64,000 nucleotides of DNA, taken from assembly GCA_002633005.1 (NCBI GenBank), contig NMRA01000335.1, positions 398,475 through 462,474 on the forward strand, given 5' to 3'. The notes beneath the pieces are model-generated. The model was not told where the DNA came from. It did no database searches and saw only the letters and a program-made list of their open reading frames with translations. This document shows, in pieces, positions 1 through 13,331 of the stretch; the stretch's first letter is position 1, and each line of letters starts with the position of its first letter. Made by a program: the position numbers and the translations under genes. The DNA is from Phoronis australis (lineage: Eukaryota > Phoronida > Phoronidae).

Positions 1-2282
1 AGCCGTCGCATGATGGTTTACACAAACCATTTTTCGCAACAATTGACAAAAAGGAACTTGTAAGCCATTGGCATGTTATAAAACTCAAAGAGTTCACAAG
101 TTTATCATATCTAGCAAATGGCTTTTGTCTAAAGGACATGTTACGTGTTTTGGAACGAAAGTCTTCATAATTGCTTTTTCCTACGTAAATTCATGTGATA
201 GCGAGAAGTACTGATAATTGTTTTGTTTGTTCCTATAAAAGATATAATTACACATAATTGTTTCAACTGTCTAATCCAACCTATGACACTGTCCTATGAT
301 TGGTGGAAATCCTGACCACATGTTTTACCTGGCGATATCATTGGATGTTCTAACTAATCAGGATATGTGGTCCCACAACAAAGTGCATGGCAAATACCAT
401 AAGCTTGTGAAAATGATACAATACTAACCAATCTACCCCACAATATGGCAGACAAACCAAATTCTATGTTTCACTTTTCTTAACAAAGTACTAGAAGCAG
501 AAAACAAAGGTTTTAGCAGTCTTCAAGTTAGTGTAGCTACCATGGGATATTTTCAGAAACTGCAAACTAAGGCATTCATAACAACATTGAAAGCTTTAGA
601 AAAATGAAAAACAGCAAATTTTGGCAAATACTTGTTTGTACAAGACTGGATTCAACTTAATTGTATATGTTAAGGATCAAAAAACATAAAAAAGGACAAT
701 GTTCAGTGACAGGTATGCTTGACATTTTTATATTTCTTGGTTTTCAATGTTTTTGCTCACACGATATCACCAGCACATTAACTTTTAGAGATGACAAGTT
801 CGAGGAAAATTATTAACCCTTACGCGGTCTTCAAATTCAAACGCATTACGGCAAAACTGTAAAATTTTATTTGATCAAAATTTTCAACAAGAAGATAATT
901 TTACTTCATTAATTAGAAAATTTTATATACTGTAGTACGGCAATTTTTAATAAACACACATTTTTTAACATTTTTGGCAATACTGTGAGCGAAAAAAAAT
1001 GCAATTCGCCCATTACTTATTGTTTGAATTTGAGGAAACTTTACTGGACCTTTTCAGTGCAAGCCAGAACAGTGGAATGGCAGGTCAACTATAATGGTCC
1101 ATGAAGTGTTTGTTATAAACCATGTGAACAAGTGTGACTCACAGCTAGTTCCTTGTAACTTGTAAGTGATGCATTGTAGACTGAAGAAATTTAAGTATAC
1201 CATGCACTCAGAAGGAATAAAGCGGACAAAGGATATCTTATTAAATGTCACTGATCCAGTACAATACTGAAATGCACTGTTAGTAATAACAACTAGCTTC
1301 ACTAGTAATGACAAACAGGCTTGAAGAACCAGTGTATGAGGCATTACACCAGTCATTATTGAGAAGATCAGACAAAAAAAGAACTTGAATGTCACAGATT
1401 CCAGGGCACAGGGTACAAGGAATAGAAAACAGGGCAATGACGGCATAAATGGACTGAATAACATGTTCACAAATAAGGTTAGCAGGTGGCTGAAGACCAG
1501 ACACAACAACCATTAATTTACAAGCTGACAAATGTTGAACTGAATTTTGTTGCATAACAGAGAATATTCACAATTGAGTCTGGAACAAATTCTCAGAAAA
1601 GCAGGTACCACAAGAAATCCAACAGAGTTAAATGACCACACCTGGCTTCACTGACCACAGGACTGCACTCAGTGTCCACAGTGAATGAGTACAACAAGGG
1701 AAGGTCCAAATAATGGCCTGCAGAACCAATATCAGTATTATACACGGCATAGTGGAGTAGCTAACCAATGATGGTGAACAGAATACATTTTTTCAATTAA
1801 GTTACAAGAGCAGCGAAAAGCACTGAAATGCACAAAGAACTACGCTGCAAACAGTATAGAGAGGGTTACCATTATCCCATAATATAAGGAATAAAATGGC
1901 CACTAGGGGGTGTATCATCAGCCAAATCCATCTAAAACCAGGAAATTAACTCCTTGGTAAAACTTTTATTTGCAAGATTTCATGAATTTTTCTAACCAGC
2001 AGCACACAAACAAAACAACAAATTGCCACTGGGGGTGCCACAGTGGTCAGATTTGTCCCAAAATAAACATCAGGCAAAATCAACTCTTAGTGGAACACAT
2101 AATATGGTATGCTAAATTTCATGAAGATCCACCAAGAAGCTAGGTAAATATTGAGGCACAGGGAAAAAAACATATTTGTCACAAGGAGGTAACCAAGATA
2201 GCTGGACCCATCACCTCAGTCCCGAACACAAAAAATGATAAAATGTATAACGAGACAATAACGCTAGATGAGTGAAGCGGAC

Positions 2283-2400
2283 ATCTAAAATAAGATGCAA
2301 CACTTAAAAAAGCCACCAGGGAGACACAGATTATGTTGAATCTAAAATAAGATGAAAAATTTTAAGAAACGCCACTAGGGTGGCACAGAATACGTTGAAT
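2283..2400. repeat. Imperfect tandem repeat, about 57-bp unit
   Basis: Two neighbouring units share AATCTAAAATAAGATG, then an A-rich stretch, then GCCACNAGGG, then a CACAGA/CAGAAT block ending GTTG. Looser relatives containing GCCACTGGGG or GCCACTAGGG occur at about 1890-2050, so this may be part of a wider low-grade dispersed repeat. No coding potential is seen. Confidence 0.6.
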
Positions 2401-5400
2401 CTATCCAATAATGAAAACGTGTCATTGTCTTTTAAACAGTGGCCTCACTTGATTGAAAGAGAGGCATACATAAAAATAGTTAAAACTTCACTAGGATGGT
2501 GCTGTTTAAGCCAGGAATAACAGTGTAAATGTAGAACTTAAATAACTATCATGCAATCTTTAACCTGAGTTCAGAAATTATAAGCTGTAGATCTGTCAAA
2601 CTGAAGTCTGCAGAGACAATCCTGTCATTGGTATGAAAGAAAACCAACAAAAGCCGACAACTAATAACAATTCATCATTTCAAGGAATTCTACCTTTCAT
2701 AACTACATTCAACCCATCTGGTCTTTCATAACAATTGAACAGCAGTTTTGTGAAGTCTCTAGCAGACTTTGCCATGACTGTCCAAAAGGATTAACAGCTG
2801 GGTATGGAAGTGTGGGTAGACACATTGGTAAACAAAATGTATATGACCATGACTCAATGTTCATAAAACACAGTGAACACATTATGTGGGTGAAGTGATC
2901 ACCAGGGGATGATCATTACTAGTCAACAACTTCACACTTTACTGTCATGTAGGAAGGAGGAACATGACTAATAATGTTGTCATCACCTGGTCACTACCAC
3001 ATTACTTAAGTAGACAAAAACATACAGGAAGTTTAAGCCCCCAACGGTTCCATGCTTTTGGGTCTGTTATAGGGTGGAACCCTTTGTTTATTTCTTGTAA
3101 ATGACGAGTTACAGTGGAGCATAATTGCATATGATGGAACTATCAACCAAACTAAGTTCACTGACAACATCAATGGGAAGATTCACCATTGTTCACAATT
3201 TCTGCTGGGCTTAACTAGCCCAGCCTGGGTTTTTAAAGACACAAATTGCTGTCAGGGCCCTCGACGCCTTAAGTTTATGGGGACAAATATTGGCTCCATT
3301 CCTTTCTGAAAAATATTTTTAATCCATATGAAATTCCCATAATCAGGCCCAAATATTCACAACCAATGACTAAAAGTTTTGAATAATTTATAACTCACAC
3401 AATTTCTCCAATTGGAGGCGACCGAGGGGCAATGAGGATTTTCCCCTCACATGAAAAAATTTCCACTCAGAAAGCACAGTACCTTTCTTCTCAAGTATGC
3501 GAGGGTCTTGGCTATTTCCAAATTAAAACATCAGGAGAGCTCAGAATTTCAGGTAAATTAGGCAACAGTTTGCTAACACGTACATTCCAAGTATTCATAC
3601 AAATTCTTTACTTGTTCATCTCCACAGGTCCTCCTCATCAACAATTTCCATCATTTTTGTTTTCAAAGCAAATCCTTCAATTTTTCACTGGTTTTCTACT
3701 AGAAATGTCCCCTGCTTTTTCTGAATTTTCAATTAAAACTTTAAAAGAAAGATAATTTCAAAAAGCGCAATGCAGAGCACTGATATGAGCTCACCATTAG
3801 CACCAAATGCACCACAGACGCAATGGATAACCATTATGAAATCAAGTGAAAGTAATCACATTCTTTATTATGCTAAAATTTTAACTGGAAAAAGTTTAGC
3901 ATTGGGACATGATTTCCTTAGGGATTTCAAAATACATGGGAGTGCAGCTGTTAATTTAAGAGCAGGCTGGAAAATGACCCACGGACTCAACAAGTATTTG
4001 ACCACATACATGATGACCCAAAAAAGGTATTCCATTTTTGTCTGCCGCTATGTTATGATGGTCTGGATTTTGACCTCGCGTGGGCACATTCCTATCAGTC
4101 TTAGGAAGCCCACCTGAGTGCAGAGCAAAACACTTATTTGTCATGAACATTCGATGGACTCCAGAAGTGAGTAGGATTATGAAAAAGACATCACCATTAC
4201 TAACAACGGGTGCTATTTAACCCAATCACATAACAGCCTTGTTTTGCCAGACAAGTAACTGTTTATGCATTATGTAGGCAGAGTGGCAGACTATATACAC
4301 ACAAGAGATGACTCTTGAGACCAGCACACTAGCTGTGGTCTCACCAAAGATGAGTCAATTCAGACCACAACTCAAGGGATAGTGAACCTGCCAGACTTGT
4401 TTACTACAGCTAACAGTCATTAGGAGTGAACTGGAATTTGACCCAAACATGGTGATAAGTCAAGTCAGCAAACAGCCTTGTCAACTTCATGCCTAGGGCC
4501 AGTGTAGGCTGGAGGTGTAGATCAGAGGAGACAGAGTACTGACAAAATGTAAAGTGGTGCAGTAAGTCTGAATTAGAGGTCATAACGATCAGCCATCTTC
4601 CAAATCTGACGAACAGTTTCAAGGAGCAACAAACTCATGCCTTTAAAAAAACTTCTTGACAACAACCTCGTGTTGTTCCTTCCTCATTTAAGACTCAATT
4701 TCTAGGCTTGATATGAATTGACAGATTTTCCTTTCCTTCGGTGGACAAGGCTTGTGAATCGGCTTGCCTCGCTGGACTTCCCAAAGCACTATGACACTCA
4801 AAACGTGGTTTCCATTGGTTTGAAGAATCCACTTCTTTGATAACAAGTTATCAGAATGAAGCCTTTGGCAGACCTGCCAATGGTTGATCACATCACAGAT
4901 CACATGTTCTATGAGTGTTCACACAGGTAAAATTTTCAGAAGATGATTCTTCAGACGACCGATCTACCCTACGATCGGATATCATGCGGAAAAGAACCTT
5001 GCAAGTTTATGGATAAACAGGGGTGTTGAACATTAGGAAGAAGACTACACATCCCCCATATAACCGATTAGTGGAACATGCCAGACATCCTCAACCTTCC
5101 CCTCTCTAAGGAGCGACGAAACCCCTGAAGTAATAGGCAGCAGTAAGCATGTGCAGTGATGTATTGTGTCTACCGCCAACACCATCTGCTACAGTGATGA
5201 CACGTGACCACGAAGACGCAGTAATGCTGCCTACTAATTCTACATAAAAATAAATTGCCAAAATTGTCATTTCCCCTGTTACAAAAGATGAATACTTTAA
5301 AAATAATGGAATATTTACAAAGAGTTGTTTTACGATACATACATTCCGTACAAGCTATGCTACTAATATACTGAAAATTTCTAAATACTTATTTTTAAGG

Positions 5401-5529
5401 AGAAATTTGTCAAAATAGTTTTACTTGTTGGTCATAATGTATGCAAGTAAGTGAAAAATTAGCGGACAGTGTAACTTGTCAACAAGAGGCATCAACATAT
5501 GAAATAAAATGCAGGCAAACAAGATGAAA

Positions 5530-5609
5530 CCAACGAAGCATTAACTATCTCCATCATTTGTGTGAATGACCAACGAAGCATTAACTATCTCCATCATTTG
5601 TGTGAATGA
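5530..5609. repeat. Perfect 40-bp tandem duplication
   Basis: The 40-base block that begins CCAACGAAGCATTAAC and ends TGTGTGAATGA occurs twice head to tail (5530-5569 and 5570-5609) without a mismatch. Perfect identity in otherwise degenerate sequence implies a recent duplication or an assembly slip. Confidence 0.9.
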
Positions 5610-8600
5610 CCTGCAGGCCGGAAGACACCTGGATCACATGCTTCATGATCAACATTAATATACCATCATGATAACCAGATGGGGACACAAATCATTAACA
5701 GCAAAAACAACGAGAGCAGTTACAACAGCCCACTGTAAACTGTTCAGACTGATACACCAGGTCAGTAATTAGCACTCCGTCACATAAAGGTATTATTTAT
5801 TCATTTCAATTAATACCAACAAGTATTCAGCGAAATGTGAGAAGAAAGAAAACCAGCTCAAATGCCAGATGTTGGAAAACAAAAACTCTGGAGAGAGAAA
5901 GGAAAATTCAAGTTAATATCTATAGTTTTGTAGGTACTTGGGAAAAACAAACTTTTTGATAAGGCCCTACATTACCTTATATACGGTAACTCCCCACTTA
6001 TTTCGCACGAAAATAATTGCTAATGAGTTTTATTTTTCCATTTTTCAAAAGCTGATTACTTCACTACAAATAAGAGAAAATTTGCCAAATCTTATTTCAT
6101 GATACATCAACACTAACAAACATGCTAGTAAATAGACAAAGATGTTCTTATTGTTAAATACACATTTGCAAAGAAATTTGGCAAAAGAGAATTTCCCTTG
6201 CTGGCGTCACCGTATATACCAAACGGTGAAGAACTACCTTGAAAATTCGCCAACAACGTAATCATGCTACCCATCCAAGCGTTAATACCCCTGGTTGAGG
6301 GGTGTTGGGCATGCACCAGTCAAATAAAACTGGAAGGTCAGGTAGAAACTTAAAGACATGACAGTTGTCTATTTTAACATACCTTGTAGCTAACATTCAG
6401 GCCAGAATGATGGACATTCACAAACATAGAGTTCTCAAAGATGTCTCTATCATATAAATATGGCATGGGGATTTAAAAATGAAAGTTTACAAATTTCATA
6501 GGTGTTCAATCAAATGTGGTATCATTCCAGATGAGGTCAGCAAGTACTTGATCCTCATTTTGCTAATTACAACATTGATTTTTTCCACATAAAATAACAG
6601 TTATAAGAAAGCCAACTGGTAGCTCTGAAATACGATAATGAAGATGTCACAATCAGTCACTGGTATTGCATAATGGAATCCTTCCCAAGCAATAATTTTC
6701 AAGTAAAAATAAAGATTTAGATTTTCTGACTGAGTTGATGGTTTGTGGGGAAGCTAAACTTGTGAGTGGGCAGAACGGAAAAGTATTATTTTGTATTTTA
6801 AAATCAGAATCCAAAGTATCGTCACAAGAAAAAAAAAAACAACAAATCAAATTTGTAGGAGATTTGACTGAAAAACATTCATTGATTTTTCACAAACTTT
6901 TATCATGGCCAGCATTTTTGAGAATAAAAATCGCAACTTAAAGTGTCACATGACCATTTTGAGTTCGTGGCGACTGTTAAAAATGCATGGTGAAACTTTT
7001 AAGAAAATAATTGATCATCACAACAAAGAATCTTATAAACAAATGACTTATTTATGTGCACACTCAAATCAAGTCGATAGTGAATTGTTTATTTGGTAAA
7101 CTGGAAATAGAAATTATAGTTAATCTTAAACAAAATGAACTAAATTGTAATCAACAAAAAAGCCGCCTTCCACACTTTGGCAATCAGATAATTATATCTC
7201 AATTTTAAATATGCTGCCAATTGCACTTAACACTAGAAAACAAACAGGAAGTTTTGAGCAGGAGTTCACTTATTTTGTGGTCACGCAAGACTAGACAAGT
7301 GCCTGAGTGAAAAACAACTTTATGACAAGCGACACAAATCATGACTTCGACTAGCAAACACATTTGAACAAAATGGTAACAACACAATATGTTTGTCACT
7401 TTGCGTGTACATAATAATATAAGACATCAGGAGACATTAATTATTTCTTTCCAACCGCGTTTATTATTCATTCCAAGAATTTACATATATACTAGTAGCA
7501 ATGTAGTAATTATTGGCTTCATACAGTGTTCTGCAATCTGAATTAACTGCCACACCTCCCTGACAGACACGCCCGGTACTTTAAAGTATCCAATAGTTTT
7601 CAACAAAAATGAGATGTCCATATGTGGCATACTACACAAGGCACATACATACATTCTAGTACATACAATCAGCTTGTTACAAGAAAAATTATGCAGAAGA
7701 GCCATAGGAAAAGATTAAAATGAATACTCACAATGCAGCCTGTGCAGAAATAAAATCAATATTGAGCAAGAGAATTCAAGGAGAATTCAATAAGTACAGA
7801 CCAAGTTGGACCAACAATTTCAAACACTGGAGTCTGGTGAACGGACGTCCAAACTTTTTTGGGTCCATTTAAATGTCTATGGGATCATGAAAACATCCCG
7901 GAAGTCTTTAGAGTCAGAAGGAAGAAAGTGGCAAAAGTTGTAGATCGTAGTTCAATCAAGAAAACAAGGGGAGATAACTAAGAAATGATGTAAAAACACA
8001 GCACTGTCAAATCCTAAAAGGGAATTGCATGAGGTCTGGTACTGTGGTGCACGTCACGCAGGTCGCTCAGGTGCACCCATTGTACTGATCACCTGGAACC
8101 ATCAAAACAAACTGAGAAGCCAGAGATCTGACTCATGGGTCTTGCAGTGTGCTCCCGTGGGACTCCAACCCATGCCAAACACTCTAGGTACAGTGACCTT
8201 TAATAATTAAATTGAACAAAACTTGGAAAAATAGAAATCTGACAGCAACCGTGATGAATAACGATGCACTGTCAGAGGTATTCATCCCCAAAGAAATGGT
8301 GTACAAAAACTTACAAATTAGTTAACTCTCTGGATTATATTAAATTCGAACTTTTGAATATAACCATGAAAATCAAATGCATTCCCAGCCTGGACAATCA
8401 CAAACAAATAACAAGTAATCAATCAACATCAAATTCTGAGGAAATTGACATTGTAGTTGGTTTAAATCATGATTCTTAGTCAATTTTCAAGGTACAAGAA
8501 TGGATAAGCCATTAATAGGTCACAAGTCTATTTTTTCCGATGTTTGAACTAAGGCCTCCTCCACGATATCCCAAAATCACCTATGTTTAAAGTACACAAT

Positions 8601-8696
8601 TTATCCAAAGTTCTCCCTACGTGCATATAAACATGATGCAGCATCCATATCATCTCTCTGCATCCAGATCAACTCTCTGAAAAACTGTCGAACATT

Positions 8697-8889
8697 TTCA
8701 AAGAACAAAATGTAGGCATGTCACAAAGCCTTTTATACCACACCTAGTGGGTTGGTCTACCTGAATTACAAGACAGACAACAACAATAAATGCGAGGTGC
8801 TATATATGATGGAGTGCCCAGATTGTACAGCAAATTACGTAGGTGAGAGCGATCGGAATTTAGGAACCAGAAGGAAGGAACATTTTTGA
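8697..8889 (+). mobile_element. Penelope-like element fragment (GIY-YIG endonuclease region)
   Basis: The + strand reads KEQNVGMSQ at 8700-8726, then after a stop and frameshift CEVLYMMECPDCTANYVGES followed by DRNLGTRRKEHF and a stop at 8887-8889. The order 'KEQNVxxS', then 'CPDCxxxYVGExxRxLGTRxKEH', is the usual C-terminal signature of Penelope-like retroelements, whose GIY-YIG nuclease has a Cys pair before the YVGE core. Only this end remains, with an internal stop and frameshift, so it is a dead relic. No reverse-transcriptase part was recognised upstream. Confidence 0.75.
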
Positions 8890-11800
8890 TTGTTTTTAGA
8901 CAAGGAAAAGTTGTCACGGTGCGAATTGTCCCAGTGTGACTTACTCTACTTAAGTCGCATTTACACGACATTAAACTGCAAACTGGATCAGCACAAGTCA
9001 TTTACATGCAAAGACTGTCTGCGCATGCTCGCATAAACAATAACGAACGTCCAAACCACGCTGAATGCTAGCGAATCACTCGCATGTACGCTATTACGCA
9101 AGAGCACTGAATGACCTCTTTCCGCCCTCCACCAGTTGTGTTCAGATGTGGGGCCAGTGCTGGTAGCACGAAATACGAGAATCAGTTGAAATTATGTGGA
9201 ATAAACCACAGATAAACACAGACGGCAGTTACGAGTTACCTGTCATCTACCAAGATACCTCATTTCCCATGACAGCCACCAGGAGTGTGGACACTATTCA
9301 CACTGCTACAAGTTGACACATGGATGACAGCTTAACTCATCTTATGGAGGTAGGACAACATGTTCTAAGGTAACTTGTCCCATCGCACATCTGCACACAA
9401 GCCCATAGAAATGTACCAGCTGTACGCTTGCTCAGTTACATAGTTACATATATGATGTCTAAAGCTTTTAACGTCATACTGTATTCATAATTACGTTGGG
9501 GTAGGATGTGTCGTGTGGACGCTCGGCTCACACGGGGCTAGAGGTGTTAAGGCAAGTTGTGTAGACATGACTATCGATAAGGCAACGTTCTGTGAAGATG
9601 CGGACATAAAAAACAGGGTTAGAAACATTAATGAAAATGAAAATGAAAATCATCAATTTCGGCAATAATTTTAGTCCAAAAATGGTGATATTTCCTAGAA
9701 CAATGGACGGTCACCTGGTAACAGTTCAGATGTTCACTAACACAACAACAACCAACAACAAGAAAATAGACGAACTTCACAAAGCAAACCTTGAAAGCAG
9801 AAGCGACATTACTCAGAAGCCAGGAAGTTAAACATTGACATTGATCGAGTTTATGCTAAAGATCAGCAAAGTTCAAACTAGAAGATGAAAACAAGTTCGA
9901 GACGATTTTACACGTCAAAAAACACCATGTGTGAGCGCCATCCCAAAACACTGATATACCGTTATACAAAAGCCAAATGCCCTAACAGCATGACTGATAA
10001 AATATTCTAAGCAGTGAAATATTTCCCAGCATTGCTTGTGAGTGTGATGGAATACGTATCCCAACTACCTTCTCACAAAAATCTCCACTACCTCTGAGTC
10101 AAAAATTTGGTTGAGCAAAATAGCTGCAAAAATGTTTATGGAAACCGAAAGCGTTGGTTTCTTTTTTGAGGATTTAATTTATCCTTCTGACAAACAAAGA
10201 AAAACAACATGACCCACTGAAATACAATTGCATGACATGCAATTGTGAAAACACAACTTGTACTGGAGCACTGGCAACAATGTGACAACACCAAGCCCCA
10301 GTGTCCAAACGGAAAGAAAATATTTTTTTAAATTATTGTTATTAATTTCATCAACATTCAATGTTGATTTACGACATTCATCAGCGAAAACACTTGACAA
10401 ATTGTAAAATTTTTCAACTTTATAACAAATTTATGGCAGTAAAATTTAATTTCATGGAAATTCTAAAAGAAATTTTGGGAAACAACTTTTGCTTCATTGT
10501 TAGCAGTTTGTATAGTAAGACTGTCATCAGCCTGTACATGGTGAAAATCTGAACAATTTCAATAAAGCAGTAAGCTTTACAAATCAAAATTGGCAGTGTT
10601 GGTAAATAACATTTTAAGACATTTTATTGTACAAAGGTATTCATACTGCTTCTGTGACTAATTCTAAGTTGATGTTTACAGTTCTACACGATCAAACAAA
10701 GAAATGGCATCTGGTCATATTTGTCATTTGACAACAGCAATTATAAAAAGTTTGTGGCTAAGAATCTGGTGCAAAATTTGAACAAACACTTGAGTAAAAA
10801 CAGTTGTTGGATGACAACATAGACGTAAAGTGCTTAAAATGACCAAGTTCATATCAAAAACATCAAAAAACAACCCCAACAGTCTATCAGCTGTCACATA
10901 AGAAAACCCGCAAACACTATCTGAAAACACGTTAATTACCTGATGTTGAGTTACAAGCATCTATTGGTCGAAACATACTACCTAAAATTGTGACTACCAA
11001 TCACAGCACTAGTCGTCCTCCATTTTGTTTAGTGTGAAAAGTCGACAGATGTTACTGCTAGTTTTCCTTGGTTTATGGTATGTTTGAACCAAAGAAACTC
11101 GAGTGTTCGTAGAATCGACATACCGGCGATTGGAACATTCCTAAATCACACCAAAGTCCGTGGAGCTAAGAAACTTTCAATTGAAGCCGCTTTTCTTTGT
11201 TTTTTGGATATTGAATTGTGAGCTATATATGAAGGTTAAATAATGATGCTGACAATAAAGTCACTTGTCAACATAAAATAAACGGTTTAAGCACTTTAAG
11301 GCCCTTCCACACTAACTATGATGTTGAAAAACATGTAGGGAGAACACTGGAATTTTAAGAACAGTCCTAAGAATTCTTATCAAAGTTAATACTTTTGAAG
11401 TGCATTTGACATACGGTATTCTAAGAAAATTATATTTTGATCGCAATGACGCGATGATCCATGGTAGAAACAACATGATTCAAGGATTCGTTTCACTTCT
11501 AATTAAGTAAAAATTGGTAGACAAAATAGCAGAATTTATTTCACTGAAATTTAAACAACACACCAAAACCAGATGAACAGGATAAATTACACATCTAAAA
11601 ATAATTGTCAAAATTGCCCTTTTTCATTTTCAAAGGCTTCAAATTCAAATATCTTTGTAAATGCCCAATTTTTTCCAAATGTTTTCTGATAGTAGTTATG
11701 ATACAGACCCTGAAAATGATAAAGTAATAACTTGATGTCATCATCTTATAATTTCACTTGTCCGCCATGTTTTGTCCTAAATAATTTGCCTAGCAGAAAT

Positions 11801-11916
11801 TTCTAACATTAAAAAAGGCAGAAATTGACACCCTTTGTAAGCAGACGACCACTGTTTCTGGTGGAAGTTTTCGGATTTTCATTTGTGTGGATAGATCATT
11901 ACAAGGGCTATCACAA

Positions 11917-12310
11917 ATGTTCCATTTTGTTTTTCTCTAGGTCTTACCGTTCTCGACTTATTTGAGATTTTCCGGGTACTAGTCTCCAATTAATTGAGTT
12001 TTATGCAGTATCTTCCGCGTCCCTTTACGAACCCGTTTGGTGTGTTGATAGATCTTTTCAAGCACTATCACCATTGTGTAATCTGTTTCATGCAACGACT
12101 TCTAATGATCTCGCAACATTTGAGATTTACTGCTTAGATGACCATTCTTTTATTTATTTATCGCTGCACTTTGTGCTAGAGATCGCATTTTTTGTCTGAA
12201 ATTGACGTACAGTGTTTATTTAGTCAATAGCCCAAGGACTTTTGTTTTTGGGTGAAATACAACGCAAGACTACGCTGTGACGGTCATTTTTCAAATTATG
12301 GTTGTGGAGC
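11917..12310. repeat. Dispersed repeat, uninterrupted copy
   Basis: This stretch matches, in the same order, the two flanks of the Ty3/Gypsy element in lipase intron 8. The TCTCTAGGTCTTACC block, the GATAGATCTTTTCAAGCACT block and CTGCACTTTGT match 25753-26000. The following TGCTAGA...ACGTACAG and TCAATAGCCC blocks match 31791-31860. It therefore acts as a paralogous empty site for that insertion. The element family is not recognised and there is no long reading frame. Confidence 0.7.
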
Positions 12311-13262
12311 TCTAGGTCCGTGATCTTTTCACTGAACCTTTTTAAATTTGGTACATGTAAATAGATCTCCTCCTAACAAAGACATCGATGTAATACGCGT
12401 CAAGGTCATGGATGTTGATGTTCTTGGTTTCCATCATCATCCTCACTTTTAAAATTTTATTCGATTTTATCAAGTGCCACTCCTCAGAGCCTTTTCATTT
12501 ACATAGCGTTCAGACAGCCCCCAAACCTAAAGCGATAACTCATTCCAGGAGTAACATGTTCCAGGCAAGTCTGTGTGGACGGCACTTAAGGAGTCTAGGT
12601 GCCCAGAAATGACACCTCAGTAATTTTCACCAATTTAGCAAACAACATGGAGGGAATCGTGTTCATCAAACTTCATAACAAAAAATAAGGAAAATCTTTG
12701 GTACTTCTTTAAGTTTAAAATTTTTGTATGTTCAAACAAAGATTTATTTTTAAAAAAATTATGCCATAATTTAACTTAGCCATCATATTCACCTGTTTGC
12801 CAGCCAAGATGAGACAACATGGCCAAGGAAAGTGCCAAAATATACCTAGGGAGCGATGCCAGCTAAAATATAATCCTCGAAATTTCCCCTTTTGTAGAGC
12901 TAACGACAGGATGGGGGTACATGAAAAATCTTTGACACAACTGACAATTATCTTGCTCATTACATCTGTTCAAGTGAAAAACAAATTAAGGACAGGTTTT
13001 GGCGTTTGCAATGACAATTTGGTATTATAAAGTAAATTTCATATTTCCCAACCCAAACGAGATATTTTGAAGTAAACTACAAAGGAACTGTTTGAACAAT
13101 AATTCATCAAATGGAAGTTATTGAGCAACTTTGTTGTAGAACATAAGAATAACAAAGCCAGCAACACAACAAGGAAATGATCTGTCAAATCTCGACATTG
13201 ATTCATTTCTGGAAGAGGGATGATTCAAATAATTAATGTTCGCCAGCTGGTCATTACCGTAC

Positions 13263-13331
13263 CTTGTTTTTCAGCTTTTTGAGATAGCCTTTCTTGACAA
13301 TTGACGATTCTTCGGGAAATCGATACGCCAT
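13263..13331 (-). CDS. First coding exon of a PH-domain protein (partial gene)
   Basis: On the - strand an ATG at 13331 opens 23 codons, MAYRFPEESSIVKKGY then LKKLKNK, followed by an AAG|GTACGG donor at 13262. The pattern 'xxVKKGYLKKLKNK' is the typical first beta strand of a pleckstrin homology domain, as at the extreme N-terminus of IRS-like adaptors and other PH proteins. PH domains bind phosphoinositides or proteins and bring signalling adaptors to membranes. The exon ends in phase 0. The next strand ('FFVL') should open the next exon, but I could not find it to the left, so the rest is probably beyond a long intron. Orientation is head to head with the lipase, 2.8 kb away. Family assignment beyond 'PH domain' is not possible from 23 residues. 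Confidence 0.55.

Larger units (their letters stand above)
1..13262. other. Gene-poor left flank, probably intron of a minus-strand gene
   Basis: No exon with convincing protein similarity was found on either strand. The sequence is AT-rich with only short random-looking reading frames. If the PH-domain exon at 13263-13331 is real, its downstream exons must lie here or beyond position 1, so this is best read as a long first intron. The only structure noted is listed separately: imperfect tandem repeats near 2.3 kb, a perfect 40-bp duplication at 5.53 kb, a Penelope-like fragment at 8.7-8.9 kb and a dispersed repeat at about 11.9-12.3 kb. The intron reading is an inference. Confidence 0.4.

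Noticed and set aside
1054-1509. 151-codon minus-strand frame rich in Leu/Phe/Ser
   Set aside because: No motif, no conserved pattern and no splice context; composition is what AT-rich sequence gives by chance.
3770-4117. 115-codon plus-strand frame
   Set aside because: No recognisable domain or supporting context.
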